The notes: generated by a model from the letters alone, not told the origin. Positions 34,453-48,639 are shown, counted from the first letter of the stretch. The stretch is 64,000 nucleotides of DNA from Opisthorchis felineus (GCA_004794785.1 SJOL01006981.1:424465-488464); one strand, 5' to 3'. Program-made: numbers and translations.

Positions 34453-34854
34453 CACCTACCGAAAAGTGCTTCCGTGTTCCCTTCAGAATGAACCACACTG
34501 CAAGGTGGATTTAGCATAAGCGTCAGAGATTACGAAGAATATGGTGCGGTTCGCCTCCAACGACGGTATCCCCGTGACCATCTATGTACTTAGACGATAA
34601 CGTTGTAATAGATGGCGGTTAACCCATGTCAGTGGCACCCATGTTGTCAGTTGATTTCCAGGTTGTCTGACAGAAAATGTGGAGGTGCGGGCACTTCAGA
34701 ATGTTTCCGGCAGTGTAACTGGGTGCAAACCTCGGCTTCACAACCCTAGCGAAAATACTCGCTCAAGAATAACACGACAGCTCTACAACGAACAACTGTG
34801 TACAAAACTACAGCGACCCCCGAAGAACGTGAAGAGCACTTTTGCATCTGAATC

Positions 34855-34990
34855 AAAGCTGGCCGGTGGGCGTTGAGTGATTGGTTAGCATCGCCTCTGG
34901 GGCTTACCTGAACAGCCGAGTCCCAGTCCTCGTCGCTGGTTGGCTACCAGAGCGTCCAATCGGTAACTGGGTTTCCTGAACCGGAGAATC
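34855..34990 (+). repeat. Dispersed repeat, copy 1
   Basis: Shares GTTGAGTGATTGGTT(A/G)GCA, then GCTGGTTGGCT and GTCCAAT(C/T)GG with 40372-40505 in the same order and spacing over about 130 bp. It encodes nothing recognisable. The element family is not recognised. Confidence 0.65.
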
Positions 34991-37900
34991 ATGGTTGGTG
35001 GTTTCTATCAAGATTAAGAAATTCCCTGGTTATTTTCGAGAATATGGCCCTATGACGACACCCACCCTTAACCGGTCAACGCAAGCCTGACTCCGTGAGT
35101 CCAGTTAGAATGTTTCTCACTCTCCTCTCAGTCGGTCTGCTCAGCCGCTCGGTCGCATCAATAAGTCTGTCGCAGAGAGTACAGGTGGACCATTGACCGT
35201 TGTGGCTGCCTTAGGAGTGTGCAGGGTTTCTCGCAATAGGGTGATATCTGAAGGCAGTTATTCCGCCCTCTATGTCGGTCGTAGCTGGCCAACATATCGT
35301 TTCCACGTTGATGAGGTCCCCGTCGCTACAAACTAGCTGACCGATTACTTTCAGGATTTCCATGACCAGGCAGGCACTCTGCCACAAGTACATGGCTTCC
35401 AGGTTGACATGTTGACTGCCCTTCTGTGGCTGATTACGAATAAAAAATGTTGGCAGAATAGCTCCGTGCATTAGTCTGAACAGCCTGCCCCCCATGCATT
35501 CCGACAGCGACAGGAAGTCGTTTAGGGTGGAATTAAGCAAGTTCCTGAGGTTGTGGCTGTAGCCCCCCAACAGTTGCTTTTATCAAGGGGCGATGAAGGT
35601 ATCTATGGAACCCTCACTCAAGCATTCCAACAGCGGATGTAACAGTGGGGTAGTAATATGAGCACTGCCGAGGCTTGGGACAAAATCATCAGGTTTGTCA
35701 GAAGTGAACTCACCGAATCATGGATTGGTACACAAGATTAGAGTCTTTCCCAGACTTGCGGAGGCGGGTTTGTTCATGTGGCTTACCGGCCTACGTTCCC
35801 ATGAAAGCACAAACGAAAACCGGGCGCAATTCGCTATTCAAGTCTTCAGTATTAGGTAGTACGTTTGTCACCACGAGGACTCACCTAAAATGGCATCCGT
35901 ACGTTGTTTAACCTAGGTCCCAGATGCAACGCGGATAATTACCGGAGAGGCATTCCACGCCTTAACCAATGGAAATACGGTAATCTTGTCCAAAAACGTG
36001 CGAGCTCCAATCTTCAAAATTCTTCCAGTGTTCCAGCCGTGTATTACTGGGGTCAAAGATGAAAATACAATCGTGGCGTGTCAGGTCATCTCGGGGTCGG
36101 CGATAGTTTAAAGACAATATTTCAGGATCATCTGATACCGGCAACCATCTTCGGCTCCTCTCATTAGACGAGCTCAATGAGGCTTATGTTCATCTAGCAT
36201 CCCGAGTGGACGACTCGGTTGACGTGTTCAAAAATTGGTCTGAAGCGTGCTGCATTGAGTAACTGGAAGTCCATGCTAGCAATATGAAGAAGGATACGTG
36301 AAATCTCTAGCAGGAGGAAGAATAAATCTCCAGCTCCTTTTCTTCATGATGGGACGAAGTGGCCAGGCCTGATGGGGACCGGATACCTAATTACCCTTCA
36401 GTATCCGGTCTCTCACTGTCATCTGGTCTATTCTCAACATGCTCTAAATGACGTTCACTGGGTTTTCTAAGAACGAAAAATGGAACAAATTTTCGTTATT
36501 CTGAAGAAATGGCCACTGCAGTAACCATATGTTTTCGGCGTCCACATCCGTTCGAAGTTCTCTGGTATCATTGCTCCAAGATTATGGCTGCCCTAAAAAG
36601 GCATATACGCACTTGGAAGCGCGTCCATAATTTCTGAGACGGTATCCTAAGACGGAGTCTAGAGGAACAACGCTGGATGCTGGTGCAGAAAAAGAAAGGG
36701 CTGATCCGCCTTTATCTCGAAACATTATACTCGATCCAGCATGTAATTCCACCTTCGAGCCCACAAGGCCCGAGTTCGTGGGATAGTGAAAAGTGCGAAT
36801 TTTGTTGCAGTGCCTTCGAGAAAATTGAAAAATATAGAAGTTGCTTTCAGTCCTTCGTCTTTTATTTTATTTTCCTGTATGAAAGGACCGGTCTCAGAAC
36901 CCCGGCGCTGGGTGAGTAACCCATGCTACTGGGGGTGCTGTGCGTATACGTATGCACCTGGGAGTAACGCATCAGGGCGATCCTCCTTGCCGGACGTACC
37001 TAGCCGCCGCATGAGGATATTATCCCCAAGTGTGTCACCTGACCTGCACTCCTTATGTCTTCGCTTCCGACCGTCTATTTTAAGGCCACTCGCGGTGCCT
37101 CGTGAGCACAAATGGGGCATTTTCGTACTCATGTGCCTGGCTTAATATCCTGTCGTGTCTTTGTACGCCCATTCGCCGAATCTCTGGTGTACAGCCGTTT
37201 CGCACCCTGTGAAATGCCAGGTCCTCTGAGTTCCCTACAGTTATCCTTCTGAGGATTGGCTTGGAAATCTTTCCCAGAATACGTCGAACCGCTTACCATT
37301 ATACATATATATATTCGTTTCCGAGAGATCGAATATCGAGGACATACATCATATTTCAGTGACGTTTGCCGTCATTTATGCCTCAGGGGCAAAGAAAACT
37401 CCGAACGATTTGCTGAACGCGCAAGCAACGATTGGGAGTGTACACTCGCTGAGTTGTCGAGTGCAAATCGAGTGGATACACGACCATGACGTTTTTGGTA
37501 GTGGCCAAACTTGCGGTGGTGGCCGGTTGGAATCCTCCTGAGCAGCCATGCATCAGAAACAGCTCCAACATAACTTTCCATATATTCATCTACGCAGAGC
37601 CAATAAACATAGCTGCCTGCGAATGTCTTCGGATTATTATTGGACGTCATAGTGACAATGAGCCCTGAATCGACAGAGAAACCGTGTGGGAACGATAATC
37701 CGTTCAGCGAATAAAGGGAATCATTGGTAATAGACAGCAAACCTTGTCAGCGAAACAGTTGCGTTAATCCTCCTGAAGGAACTGTTGTATGTGGGCTGGT
37801 TTGGTGGCCTTAGTAGTAGTAAGTCGTTATTTTCTGTAGTATCACGAACCATGTCAAAATTACTGACAGTTTTTTTGTGGTTCCCAAATCGATTTACGGA

Positions 37901-40371
37901 CTTCTGGTCTGGTGGCAATGACTGTCAAATAAAATTCTCCCAATTCACGTCGCACTTGGGACAAGAAATCATACTTGCGTTACAAAAATTCTATTAGTTT
38001 TCTTTACTGAAACGCGTTTTCGTGCAAGGCTTTTGCCTACAAGATGACGAGCATGAAGGTATAGAACATTTTTCGCCGGCTGCAATCAATCTTGTGTGAC
38101 AACCACACCTTTCCAAATATTGATGGTAAATCAACAACTCGCTAAGCCGTTGTAGATATATGTGTGGGTTAGAAAAACTGAACTACTATACTGTCACCGA
38201 TGCCCGATCGCTCAGCGATGAAAGCATTTTCGTGGTTGTATATGTTGAAAAGTAAAATCATTGCTCAAAGCTAACTTGGAGATTAAAAAAGACTGAAGAA
38301 ATCACCCACTCCTCAATAACACGCTTCCGCTCAATCGGACGAGGCCTACTCCGGTGAGCTATGAAGTGCTACAAAAACGCACCTCCCCGCCAAGCATGAC
38401 CTTGCGCTTTGAGCCCCTTGTATGGTTCACGCTGAAGCAATCGGGGAAAATATAACCGTTGCCATATTCTCCTTCAACAGTGCATCATAGTCGCACACAA
38501 AATTTCATGAATTCTCCAAACGAGAGTTTGCCGAATTTGACTCTCTCCATTCATACCCTAACTAGTAGTAAGAGAACAGGTAAATCCTAACTGCAGAGGT
38601 TAACGAGATCTGGTGGTAAAATAGCTTGGCGGTTGATCATTTGATGGCGATCATGACTAGATGTGAGTTGCTTCTTTAAACGTATCTGGACACTGACATC
38701 CAACCTATGGAACCACTTTATCGCCCTTAGGTAATACCCCAACCCAAGAGCAACGCGCTGAGTGTGCAATTTTCAAACATGCCGTCCTGGATGCCACCAG
38801 GACAATATGCAAGTAAGCCATCGCTCCCCAGTACAATGAACATATTCGCTGAAGCGAAATCGGGGGTATCTCAGCGATCTGGGTCGAAGTTTTACTCGTC
38901 TGTTGCAGCCGCAGCTTGTTGTGTGATTTATGGGATTGCATGATTTCAACTGTAACTCTTACGGACGACCGCGGGAATTTAACGACCTGGACACATTTAT
39001 TGTTATCAATTCCTCTTTAATTTAGCAAAGAATCCGCGCTGACAGATAACAAATATCGTATTGCGGAGAGGCAGATCCAAAGTGAAAGAGCAACCAGCTA
39101 AACTTTGGTGGTAGAGTTTTAAGAGTTTCAGCAGCAGACGATATTGAGTCTCGTCCGAAGAACATCATGTTACACCCACATCACGCGCGTGCAGTGTGGT
39201 GATGCGAAAATCTTAAATTTTCAGCCGCAACAGGCAGGTGGATAGCATAAAACATGGATATCTCGAAATCAATGAAATTGCTTTGAGCTTCCGCAGCATG
39301 TTTCGCCGCAGCAGCCGCGCATACCCAGTGAGATGTACGCTCTGGTATGCATTGGTGTCTCTGCACGGAGTCGCGAGCATCAAAACATCTGCTTCTCAGG
39401 GTGAGAGTGCAAGGTTACTAGTGGGAACGCCTAGAGTTCGAATCTCTCATGCTTCAAATTGCCCTCTCATGGAGCGGAACACCTTTTTCGTGACCAATTT
39501 TTCGGAAAACACGACCGGCTGCAATAATACTCTGCAAACGTGAATTGCGAGTTTATCCGTTTGCCTTGAAGTTAGCCGGGATATTGCAACGAGCTCATAC
39601 ACGAATATTTAAAGTTTCGGTCTGCCACACGGTATCTGAGATGCCAGTAATATTTGCCTCAGTTGAAGAGACGCCCACTGAAAAGTTAGCTTATTTCCGT
39701 ATGCATTTTTGTCCACATTATATGGCCCAGTGAAGTAAACTTTGGTTAATGCTTGGTGGACGCACTCTTATACTCAATAATCCGCCCTCCACACTCGCCT
39801 CCGAAGGCGAGGTGGGACCGTAATTACGCATAATTTATGTGAAAACTCATTGAATAATCTATTAGCTAGATCATCAGGCGTGGATTATATGTTGGCAAAC
39901 CGTGTGATGAGTAGATTTTATCGCCTGGAAGGTCGCACGAAGTGCCATTCGTCGCACCGCCCACCATCCGATGGTGCAGTTGCTCCGTCCGAACTCACTG
40001 CTATGTCAGGCTGTTTCTGAGTTGTCCTGGTAATAATGAATCATAGTTTGATTATGGTCATTGTACAATGACCGGGTAATGATTTAGGTAAAAGATTCGG
40101 CTGCTGAATTTTGAGTTATCATATCTATGTTTCTATCAGTCTTATTTCTCTGGCTTGAATTTGCGCTTGCTTTTGCTGCAACATGTCCTCAAAATATTTA
40201 GCAGCTTTTGTGGTATTTGCCTGGACTCGCGTTTGTCCAGTCTGTTGCAACTGACTGAGATCCAGAACCCCAGCAACGAAAGACGACTCGCCCGATAGGT
40301 CTACTACGAAAAACTGAGCGCTAAATTACAGGGACCATCTAGTACTTAAAGAGCATTAGTCATTTGAAGCA
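34991..40371. other. Gene-poor stretch
   Basis: About 5.4 kb without a supported gene. Short open frames such as 35211-35570 and 37372-37740 (minus) show no domain. A 10-bp stem (GACCGGATAC/GTATCCGGTC) lies at 36377-36410. Confidence 0.4.
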
Positions 40372-40505
40372 AGACTGCCCGGTCGATGTTGAGTGATTGG
40401 TTGGCATCGCATCCAAGACCGGTCTGATTAGTCAAGCATCAAGCTTCGTTGCTGGTTGGCTGCTTAAATGTCCAATTGGCAGCTGGCTTTTCTGGTGCGG
40501 AGACT
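40372..40505 (+). repeat. Dispersed repeat, copy 2
   Basis: Partner of 34855-34990 with the same order of blocks: TTGAGTGATTGGTTGGCATC, GCTGGTTGGCTGC and GTCCAATTGGCAGCTGG. The identity is partial, so the two copies are old or belong to different subfamilies. Confidence 0.65.
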
Positions 40506-43500
40506 CGGCTGACCGCTCTGAGCCGCCTAAGCTCATTGGGTTTGCATTTGCCAGCACGTCTCAAACATTCTGGGGTGGTTTTGAGGAATGCGATAATTTT
40601 AACTATGAACAAATGAACGGTATGCGACAGTGAGACAAAATTGCGACACTGATGGTACCGCTTTTAATGATAATGACTCTGAAAACGGTCGTTCAGATCG
40701 GTTAATTCAGGTAAATTTTTACGTTTTCCCATCACGATGGGATTGGACCATTCCAGACAAACCGGGCTCTGTTACGAAAAGGCTGGCATATCCACTTATG
40801 CCTCGTGACCCTTTGAATGGTACTGGGGAATCTTATGTAGAAATTGCGTTCTCTAAATCTACACTGTTTAGCTCTCTTTCACTGGTCTTTGACGGTGATG
40901 ATTGGAACATGTCCAGTGACATTTTCTTCCAAAGGGGACTCGTTGTTGATTAGGTGGCGGTTGGTCTGTCCGCCGAACTTGGCAAATGACTTGCAAAGGT
41001 TTCGTCACCATTCGAGGAGACATCAGTGCACAGTTGGGTAGGTCACACCCAGTATAAATTTCATAACATTTTGATCACTAATTTGTAGCAGAATAAAAGC
41101 TCAGTTGTCACCGCTGCTGGGCTTTGAATGCATATGTTGGCAAACATATCACATGCCGGCGCCTAGACGCACACCCAAAATTCCTCCAAAACAGTATTGC
41201 TAACCAGGGAAGCTTTTGTACGAAATTGTAGCATTTGATGATACTTCCCCGGAATCGCCCCAGAGCTGCAACTTTCTCAAAATTTGTTTAGATTTACTCA
41301 AGGTCTACCTTGGGTGCAAAATGCAGTTTTCCAATGCCTTCGTCTCTCATCGTGGACGGTCTGTGGCTGGTGAGGAGGATTTCGTAGAGAAAATTGCTCC
41401 GCCACAGTATTCGTTCTTTCGTGCGTTTGAGAGCACGTCGGATTCGCCCGAGTTATAATGACGTTGTTTTTGTCCGCGAAGATGAACGTTTCGAGGCTTA
41501 TGTTTGACAGGGCATTCCACGGCTGGTACAGGCGTCCCGACAGGCAAAGCGGAGGCCAAGGAATTCGTCAAAACCAGCAAGCGTAGTGGGCAGACTGCGC
41601 ACAATCTACAAACTATCCGACGAGGAGTTACCTTCAACGGTATAATGGCCCCATGACGGTGATTTCTTTCCACGGACGCATCAATTTTCTCCCCGCACGC
41701 TGTTTTTCAACCGATACCATGAATTGCGGCAGCGCACTGGTGAAATTCCGATTGGCGCCAGCATATAGCAGATGCATTTGGATGCCAGTTGACTACCCAA
41801 GATATCATAACTACCCCGCCAAATGTCGACCTACTTTGCTAATTATATGTATGTTTGTGTTTTGCTCGTTGGAACAGATAACATTCCTTCGCCAGGCTCC
41901 GCGAATGTAGCCATGTGCATTGGGCGAAATCTCACGTTGACCGTTTTAGCTATGCATGTTTCAATGCACACAAAAAGTTGCATTGTTACGGTGTTTTCCC
42001 GACGTCAAATTCGATAACGCAAAAGGCCAGCATTTTGCGTTTCTGCGTATATTGTTCTGCTCATTCAAGGAAGTGATGCGTGGGCACTATAGCATCAAGA
42101 CGTTCGTGATGGGTTAAAGGACATCGCACATATGGGCCATCAAAGCTGAATTTGGTTTGACACAATGCTTTGCTACTCCTATGTGCGCTAAGCTATTGGG
42201 AACCATCTTCATTTCATGAACAGCAGCCGAAAAATATTCGGCCTCACGGTTTGCTGAGGTATCGCGGCCGGGCAGATAACTATCTACCGGATTGGAACTA
42301 TACAGATTTCGGTATGATTTGGAGACCTTTCGGAGAAGCGGTCATCATCCCGTCACTTAGCTACGGAACCACTAGCCGCGCATCAATTATAAGTGGGCCA
42401 CTCATGCGCAGCTCAGAGTAAACGACTAGAAACCGTCTTGAGAACGTGTGTACGTGTGTACCACACAAATAGCCTGGCACATGCAATCCAGAGGGCACGG
42501 TGAGTGGCTGGTGTATGAATATTAGATGTGCATCACTTAGCATTGTGATCGGCGGCAAATTATGGAGGGGAACAGCTATGTTCCTCCTGTGTTTTGCCAC
42601 ATGGCGATATCTGCCCTCACCGGGATCAAAAGCATGTTGCCCCACGCACACCTGGACAGTCAAATTAACCGGCACAAGTTGAGAAATACCTGGTTAGTTT
42701 CAGCTGGTAGCTGCACGTGTATCTTCTATCAATCCTTGTGGCCACCTTGTATGCGCCTGTTTTTATTGTCCGGAGCGCACTCGTTCGTTTTCAGTAAGTT
42801 AACTATTCACATTTGCACCACCCAAGTCGGTTCCCCATCCACCAACGGTGGCTAACTGATGACAATTTACTAGAGCGGGGAATACATCCATCCCGAAGTC
42901 ACAGCTGTCACATGCGAAAGGAATGCAAGAGAATCTGGATGGTTTGGTCGGAAACTGAAATTGTTGGGGATACGCAGGGCTATAATCCATATTAAGGGCC
43001 TCAGCTTGTATGGGGCCGCTGCCTTTACGCCAGCCGTGGACCGGTGGTGTGGACATTCAGTCACTTATTGGGGGCCAATCAACCCAACTTGGGCGGCGGT
43101 TCACGCCGAAAGACCACCTCCTATATGACTCGGTGACCTGCCAACTGTCACCCCTTGATGCTGGTGCCCTCAAAATTAATTGCTACCTCACCTCCTTTCA
43201 TGTGATAATGAGCCTTGTCCACTGCGTGAAATTTGCAGGCGCGTCCACCAGGTAGGTCCACTAGTAGCACTGAAACTATTTACTTCAGTCACCCGCCACT
43301 TCTTTGTAGTGCAGTTCCGGGAGCTTAACCCGCGACACCGCACTGCCAGCTCTACTCAAGCACTGGATGGCAAACACAACAGTACCACCAGCTGAGGGGT
43401 CGCCGGTTCAAGTTCCCCCGCAGTTTCATCAGATGCGTACTGCTGGTGATTTCCAATGAGGATATATTCTTCTTGGCATTCCGGCATACATTGGTTTCAC

Positions 43501-46072
43501 TTCGGGACAAAATTTCAACTAAAATCCTCAAGCGCTCAATTGCGCTTCTTAATTCTCTGGGAGACATTTTCTACGGCCACATACATCATTCGCGGCTTCG
43601 GACTTCACGTAAATCTTAGCGACCTGCCGAACGTGAAGCCTAGGGTAAATGCAAAGCTACGGAAATGGGGGGAGCAGAGAACGACTAGAATGCCCCGAAA
43701 TGTTATTCCGTGTGAAGATCACCTAAAGCCGCATATTAGCCGATAAATACCAAGCCGGCGCCCCTAACTTCCGTCTTTCAAGGATTTTGGCGGGATCCTC
43801 ACTTGCCGCCTGTCATTTATTTACTTCCTTTAGGGGAAAACATGGTCCAGGACAACTGAAGAGACTCGGTAATGATGCCCTATTTTAAAAGGTTGCTGTG
43901 CTGGATGTATTCATACGGGCGTTGGCTTGACTCTAGGTTCAGCGGAACACTGCATTTCACTTGCCCTTCCTCGTTTCATGGTGGCCCGTGAAGCAGTGAT
44001 GCGAAGGTAACACTCGGGGTTTCAGCTTCCACAACCTTACAGTCGTCCATGTGTCAGAACAACTTCCTATCTAAAAGTGACCCACTTTATGGCCTTCTTA
44101 GTTTCCCAAGGCCTATTTGACTCTTCCGACCAGTCCGCATTCGTCGGAACGCTTGCTCAGCAAAGAAAGTTCCGGACGTTTTTAAAAAAACAGGTTCTGT
44201 ATTCTTAAACTTGTCGGTGCGTCAGAGGTTTCGAGGAAATTTCTGGATGCTTCTGCGCTAAAGAAGTGTTCGGTAAGATGCTCAAATCCCTTTCAGTTTC
44301 GTGATGGAGGAGTTGATGGAAGGAACTCTGGGACATCTTCAAAATCCTGGTCTTCCGGTAGAGTGACAATAATGTCAATCTGGAATATACAACGGCATCT
44401 CTCCCGCTTCCCAATATGAAAAGTAGGCACAGGTGTTTTGAATTAGCCGATAAATATCGTCTAGTTGTCCGGTATGCTTGAAATTAGTATATTTTCTCGC
44501 ATCTATTGAATTTTCAGTCAGTTTTTCGTTAGTTTCTGACCAAGCTTTGTGCCATTTCTACCATCTATTGCGCTTTTGCGTACGGATGCGGAGTTGTCTC
44601 AGGAAAGCGCACTTCCTGGCTGGCACTATCCTCACAATGGCCAAACGCATTAGGTCTGAACAGTATCCATTAAATTGTGTGCCCAAACATGCTTGGCAGC
44701 CCATTCCCCCTCTTCCGTTTTGGCATGCTGGAAACAACTTCTGAAGCAATGGAGTCTGTTCGCTGTGTTTTATGTGGTTACCGCTAGTACCTAGCTAAAA
44801 CAATACAAAATGAGGGCTGCTCGGTGTCTTGCCACGAAGAATGCTCCGGCCTCTCTTGTGACCAATTCACCGTCCTGTCATAACAGCCCGTAACCTCCAT
44901 TGTTTGATGGGCACCCAATCCTCATATTCACATATGCTCTGCTTACCTGAACCTCCGGCTTTATACCTTCAACTTCTGCTATGATTTCAAACAACCCAAC
45001 GATCTCAGAAGACATCTTTACACCAGCATCAGCCCTGTCACACACCCAAACGGTCAGTCTCGAAAAATGTCGCATCGTTCTGCTTTCATCGATCCTTTAG
45101 ACTGTTCAAGAAAACAAAACAACCCCTAGCACTTAGCCAAAGGCACTGGTGCCTCCACCCACCAAGGCCCCATGTTTCAAGACGCTCGTGGAGCAATACA
45201 AACCTCTCTCCAAAGGCGTGCAACGGTCGCTCCGTTTCTTCGAAAAGACTGTCTCCTCCGTGCTGATGCAAGATCCAATCCCCGAAATGTAACGAGAGAA
45301 CCCCTCTGCATTGGTGTCATAATCAAAGGTCTTTGGCTCGAAATCGCAAAAACAAGGCAGCAATCGTTGACCCGAGCCCATCAGTTTGGCCAAAATTTTT
45401 CGGGGAGGAAATCATCCCATGTTCCAGCTCCCGAAGAAACTGTATCCCTCATACCACTACCCATGGGCCAACATGGCTTGAGAGGCGTTGTGAGTGTCAC
45501 AGGCACACTATGCGGCACAACTCAATTGTTTATACATGTGCAAAACCGTCACACTGTGGTAAGGTCCAATCTCTCCGTGACGGTTCGAGAATACTTATGA
45601 CGGCCTAAATTCTCGTGTGTATCCGGCTACAAGAAGAGCTGTATTGCTATGCGGTTGTAAGCCGTAGTTCGGCAAATAGATGATGTGAAGCGTCTTCAAT
45701 TTTTTGCCACCGTTATCTCGAATGTTGCGGGACTTGGATGGTGTCGATCGAATTAAAAACGTGGTATCTAAAGGACGGGTATTGAGTTGTGCACCAAGTG
45801 CTTCAGTTGAATAAAATACCAAGCACCATCAGCTGCGGTGGCTCAGCGATTTTCTACGTGAACCAAGTTGTCGTCTGCCAAGACCGGTGCTGTTCCCTGC
45901 ACTTCTTTCAGAGTACCGCAAACTGCAATGTGGACAACGTTCAATTTGACAGAAGTGTGAGAAAGCAGTGTTAAAGTATTGTTGGCACGGTCCGTCTTCC
46001 GTAGCGAGGTCTCCTGACCCCCTGCGTTTGGCTAGATGATTCCAGTGTACTGGTGCCAGGCCAAAAGAGGGG
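40506..46072. other. Gene-poor stretch
   Basis: About 5.6 kb with no gene, SINE or LINE that I can support. Open frames of 80-140 codons (for example 45172-45600 plus) lack recognisable domains and overlap one another in several frames. Confidence 0.4.
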
Positions 46073-46100
46073 GCGAGATGGCTCAGTGGCTCACTTCTTT
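46073..46100 (+). mobile_element. SINE head fragment
   Basis: GCGAGATGGCTCAGTGGCTC at about 46074-46093 equals the A-box end of the window's SINE. The B box and body do not follow, so only the first 25-30 bp remain. Confidence 0.5.
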
Positions 46101-46189
46101 TTACCTTCGGGCTTTAACTGTAATTAAGTAGGCTTTGTACTTTCACGGCTGTAAGCCATCAGTGCCATCACAATCCTGCTCTCTATGAT

Positions 46190-46660
46190 GATCTTCTGGG
46201 GCTGAAATTTATCGACGAACCGGAGTTATTGGAAAAGCCGGTCAATGCCGTTTGCAGCCTCACGCTTGCGGCACCCGGAGCTGACCTTGCACAAACTCTT
46301 CTCAGATTCTACACGGGGAACTCCTGCAGCGCTATGCACCCATATTCCCCAAACGACTTGTACGATGCGCAGAAACAAACGCCAGACTGCCTCTTCTCGT
46401 CAAAGCCAGACAAAATTCCAGGACAAAATGCCCAGTGCCGTGTACAGCTCTGCCCAATATAGGTCAGGAACTAGACCAACCAAAGGATGCTTTTTCTTCC
46501 AACTACCTGGCGTGGGGCGCACAGGTTGTCATACGAAGATGGCGAACGAAACCATCTGTTTGTACGCACGCTTTTTCATTGGTCAAATGTGACACTAAAT
46601 ATGCAGCGGAAACGTGCTCCTGTTCCAGACGGCTTGTTCGAGAAAGTGAATGGTGTTGAA
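46190..46660 (+). pseudogene. Ty3/gypsy protease-RT junction fragment, decayed
   Basis: Two adjacent frames resemble the segment between protease and RT of Mag-like gypsy elements. FIDEPELLEKPVNAVCSLTL lies near 46210-46265. In the next frame ILHGELLQRYAPIFPKRLVR and CAETNARLPLLVKAR lead into KCPVPCTALPNIGQELDQPK and YLAWGAQVVIRRWRTKPSVC. This follows the order of the RT N-terminus (the PxRPVPYAxLPxIxxELDRL and WAAPIVxVxK blocks). The palm is absent after 46660. It is a different family from the element at 26102-30340. Confidence 0.55.
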
Positions 46661-48303
46661 CGCTTTACTAAATCGGGTTTGGATGCATCGTTATCGTCAT
46701 TTTTATCGGCAGAACAACATCAACGTTCAACGTCATCGGTGTCTCCCCTTCAGCACTGCCCTTACCGACCACCGTTCCCCTCGCCCACCCTCCACTAAGT
46801 CCAGTGCTGTCTATTTGGCACGTAATTTTTTCACGTATGAACTGCTCTTCTCCCAGGAGGTAAGCTGGAATACCCCCCCCCCACTAAACTCAAACAATCT
46901 GATTTATTTTGCACTTTCGGTATCCGTGGCTCCATCACTATCAACAGCACATCAGCTTCGAACAATGACTCCATGCTGCCGCGCAGACATACTTCTTTTA
47001 GAGATCTTGTTGTGAGGTGAGGGGTGGAAGTTGATGGGTCATGTCCCCAATGTCAGCCTATCGCAGTAATTCCCAGGTGCCTACTCATTTAGGCACTCAT
47101 TCAGGTGGTCCGGGTGAAAAATGATAACAAGAGCGTCACTGACGTCGATTAGGAACCATATAGTGCAGAGTCACCATACGGGCAGAGGAAGGATCACGAG
47201 GAAGACGAATCGTCCCGACGTTGTCCAGACTTTTCGTAGATCCATTTCGTAACCTTGCGCTACTCTGGATGCGGTACAGAGAACACTGTTTCCAGCAAAC
47301 AAGGTTTTAGCATGCGCAACATAAGAACAAACCACCGCAGCCCCCTCCTATGAACGGGCCCACGACTGCCAATAAAATCGCTGAACTCGAACGATTATTT
47401 AATTGCTTCAGAACTGGAGTAACTATCGTATCTGAAAGCGACGTTCACTTCATCTCATTGACGATCTTAGAGAGTATAGTGTAACCTTCACGCGAACCGC
47501 CATTTCATCCACGGTCGAATTGTCAAATGGAACGATTCGTAGCCCCCAAAATGCTTACGTTTCAAATCCATCGGACAGATTTTTAAAGGCCTCCCATTGA
47601 TGCATCGACCAAAGCCGATCTCGAATTTGTCCGATTTCATGTCATAAGCAGGGACACTGCTCCGACGGAAGCTCAGAACACTGTTTCACACCATCCGGAC
47701 AAATACGAAGCAACTGGATGGACGAACGATTCATCAGGCATTGCGGCGCGCACTGCCACAGCGAAGGCCAGACGGTGTTGGTCCTCGACTACAACAGCAG
47801 ACACTCTAACAGGAAACCAGGGCGCATTCTTCTCCGGGCGGCAGTGTCGTACGGGATTCAAGTTGGTCCAGACTGGTGGTACGCGAAGCAAACAAGGCCA
47901 ACAAATGCGCAGATATTTCCCGTTCCACTGGAGTCTCGAGGTGCTTCCAGGCACAGTTTATCTCATCCCACGGCGGGAACTCCACTAGCTGCTCTTTTGG
48001 TGGCCCTACAAGAGCAAGCAGCACGACGGTGACGCTGGACCGTCTGAAACCGCAAGCCACCGCAATAAATCTTCGTATTCGATGCTGTGTAGACAGTTTC
48101 CAAAGCGGAGGTGTGAAGCGGAATCTTACGCCCAAAACAAGTAACCACCCATAGATCGGCGATGCAATGGCTAATATCCCAGAGTCGCGCGTCATTAATC
48201 AGGAGATCGGGGCCGCTGGCCGGCCTGACATCAAGGCGTAGCCAATCAGGTTCCAGTATCCGCTAAATGCCGGTTACCTATGGCGTCGGAATTCCCAGAA
48301 TAC
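46661..48303. other. Unassigned stretch
   Basis: About 1.6 kb without a supported gene. A C10 run lies at 46873-46882. Open frames on both strands at 47718-48195 show no domain. Confidence 0.4.
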
Positions 48304-48317
48304 CGTCGTCATGTATA

Positions 48318-48512
48318 AAATAAAATAAAAAAAAATCGTTCAGCTGTAGCACCCTTTCGGTGCCTAACTGCCATGCTACCAGAAGGAAGCACGAGGGCTG
48401 GGATACTGCCAGATTGCCCAAGCCTAGACAGGGGAAGTCGAGAGGCAGAGGTCGGGTTCGAACCACGAACCTTGCGGTCAGTAAATTCGCGCTCTAACCA
48501 CTTCGGCCATCT
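48318..48512 (-). mobile_element. tRNA-derived SINE with perfect target-site duplication
   Basis: A 195-bp minus-strand copy. The tRNA-like head is at the right (plus strand: CTCTAACCACTTCGGCCATC, and GGTTCGAACCACGAACC for the B box region). The tail at the left is an A/T-rich AAAATAAAATAAAAAAAAAT run. The 14-bp sequence CGTCGTCATGTATA is repeated at 48304-48317 and 48513-48526. Good preservation of the B box and a perfect duplication indicate a comparatively young insertion. Confidence 0.93.
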
Positions 48513-48639
48513 CGTCGTCATGTATACTTTAGCTACGGTTCACTGAGCGAGGATAGGTCATTCGCTGATCTCCTCCGAATGACATATGGACGCACTTTTC
48601 GTCATTCATAGGAAGGAGCCATCATCATCCTCATCAAAG

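Noticed and set aside
35211..35570. Minus-strand 119-codon frame
   Set aside because: No family resemblance that I can name; flanks are anonymous.
36377..36410. 10-bp stem with 14-base loop (GACCGGATAC / GTATCCGGTC)
   Set aside because: Short stems of this size arise by chance in 64 kb, and nothing around it suggests a terminator or small RNA.
40630..40953. Plus-strand 107-codon frame with protein-like wording
   Set aside because: No domain, no splice signals that make it an exon, and overlapping frames of similar length.
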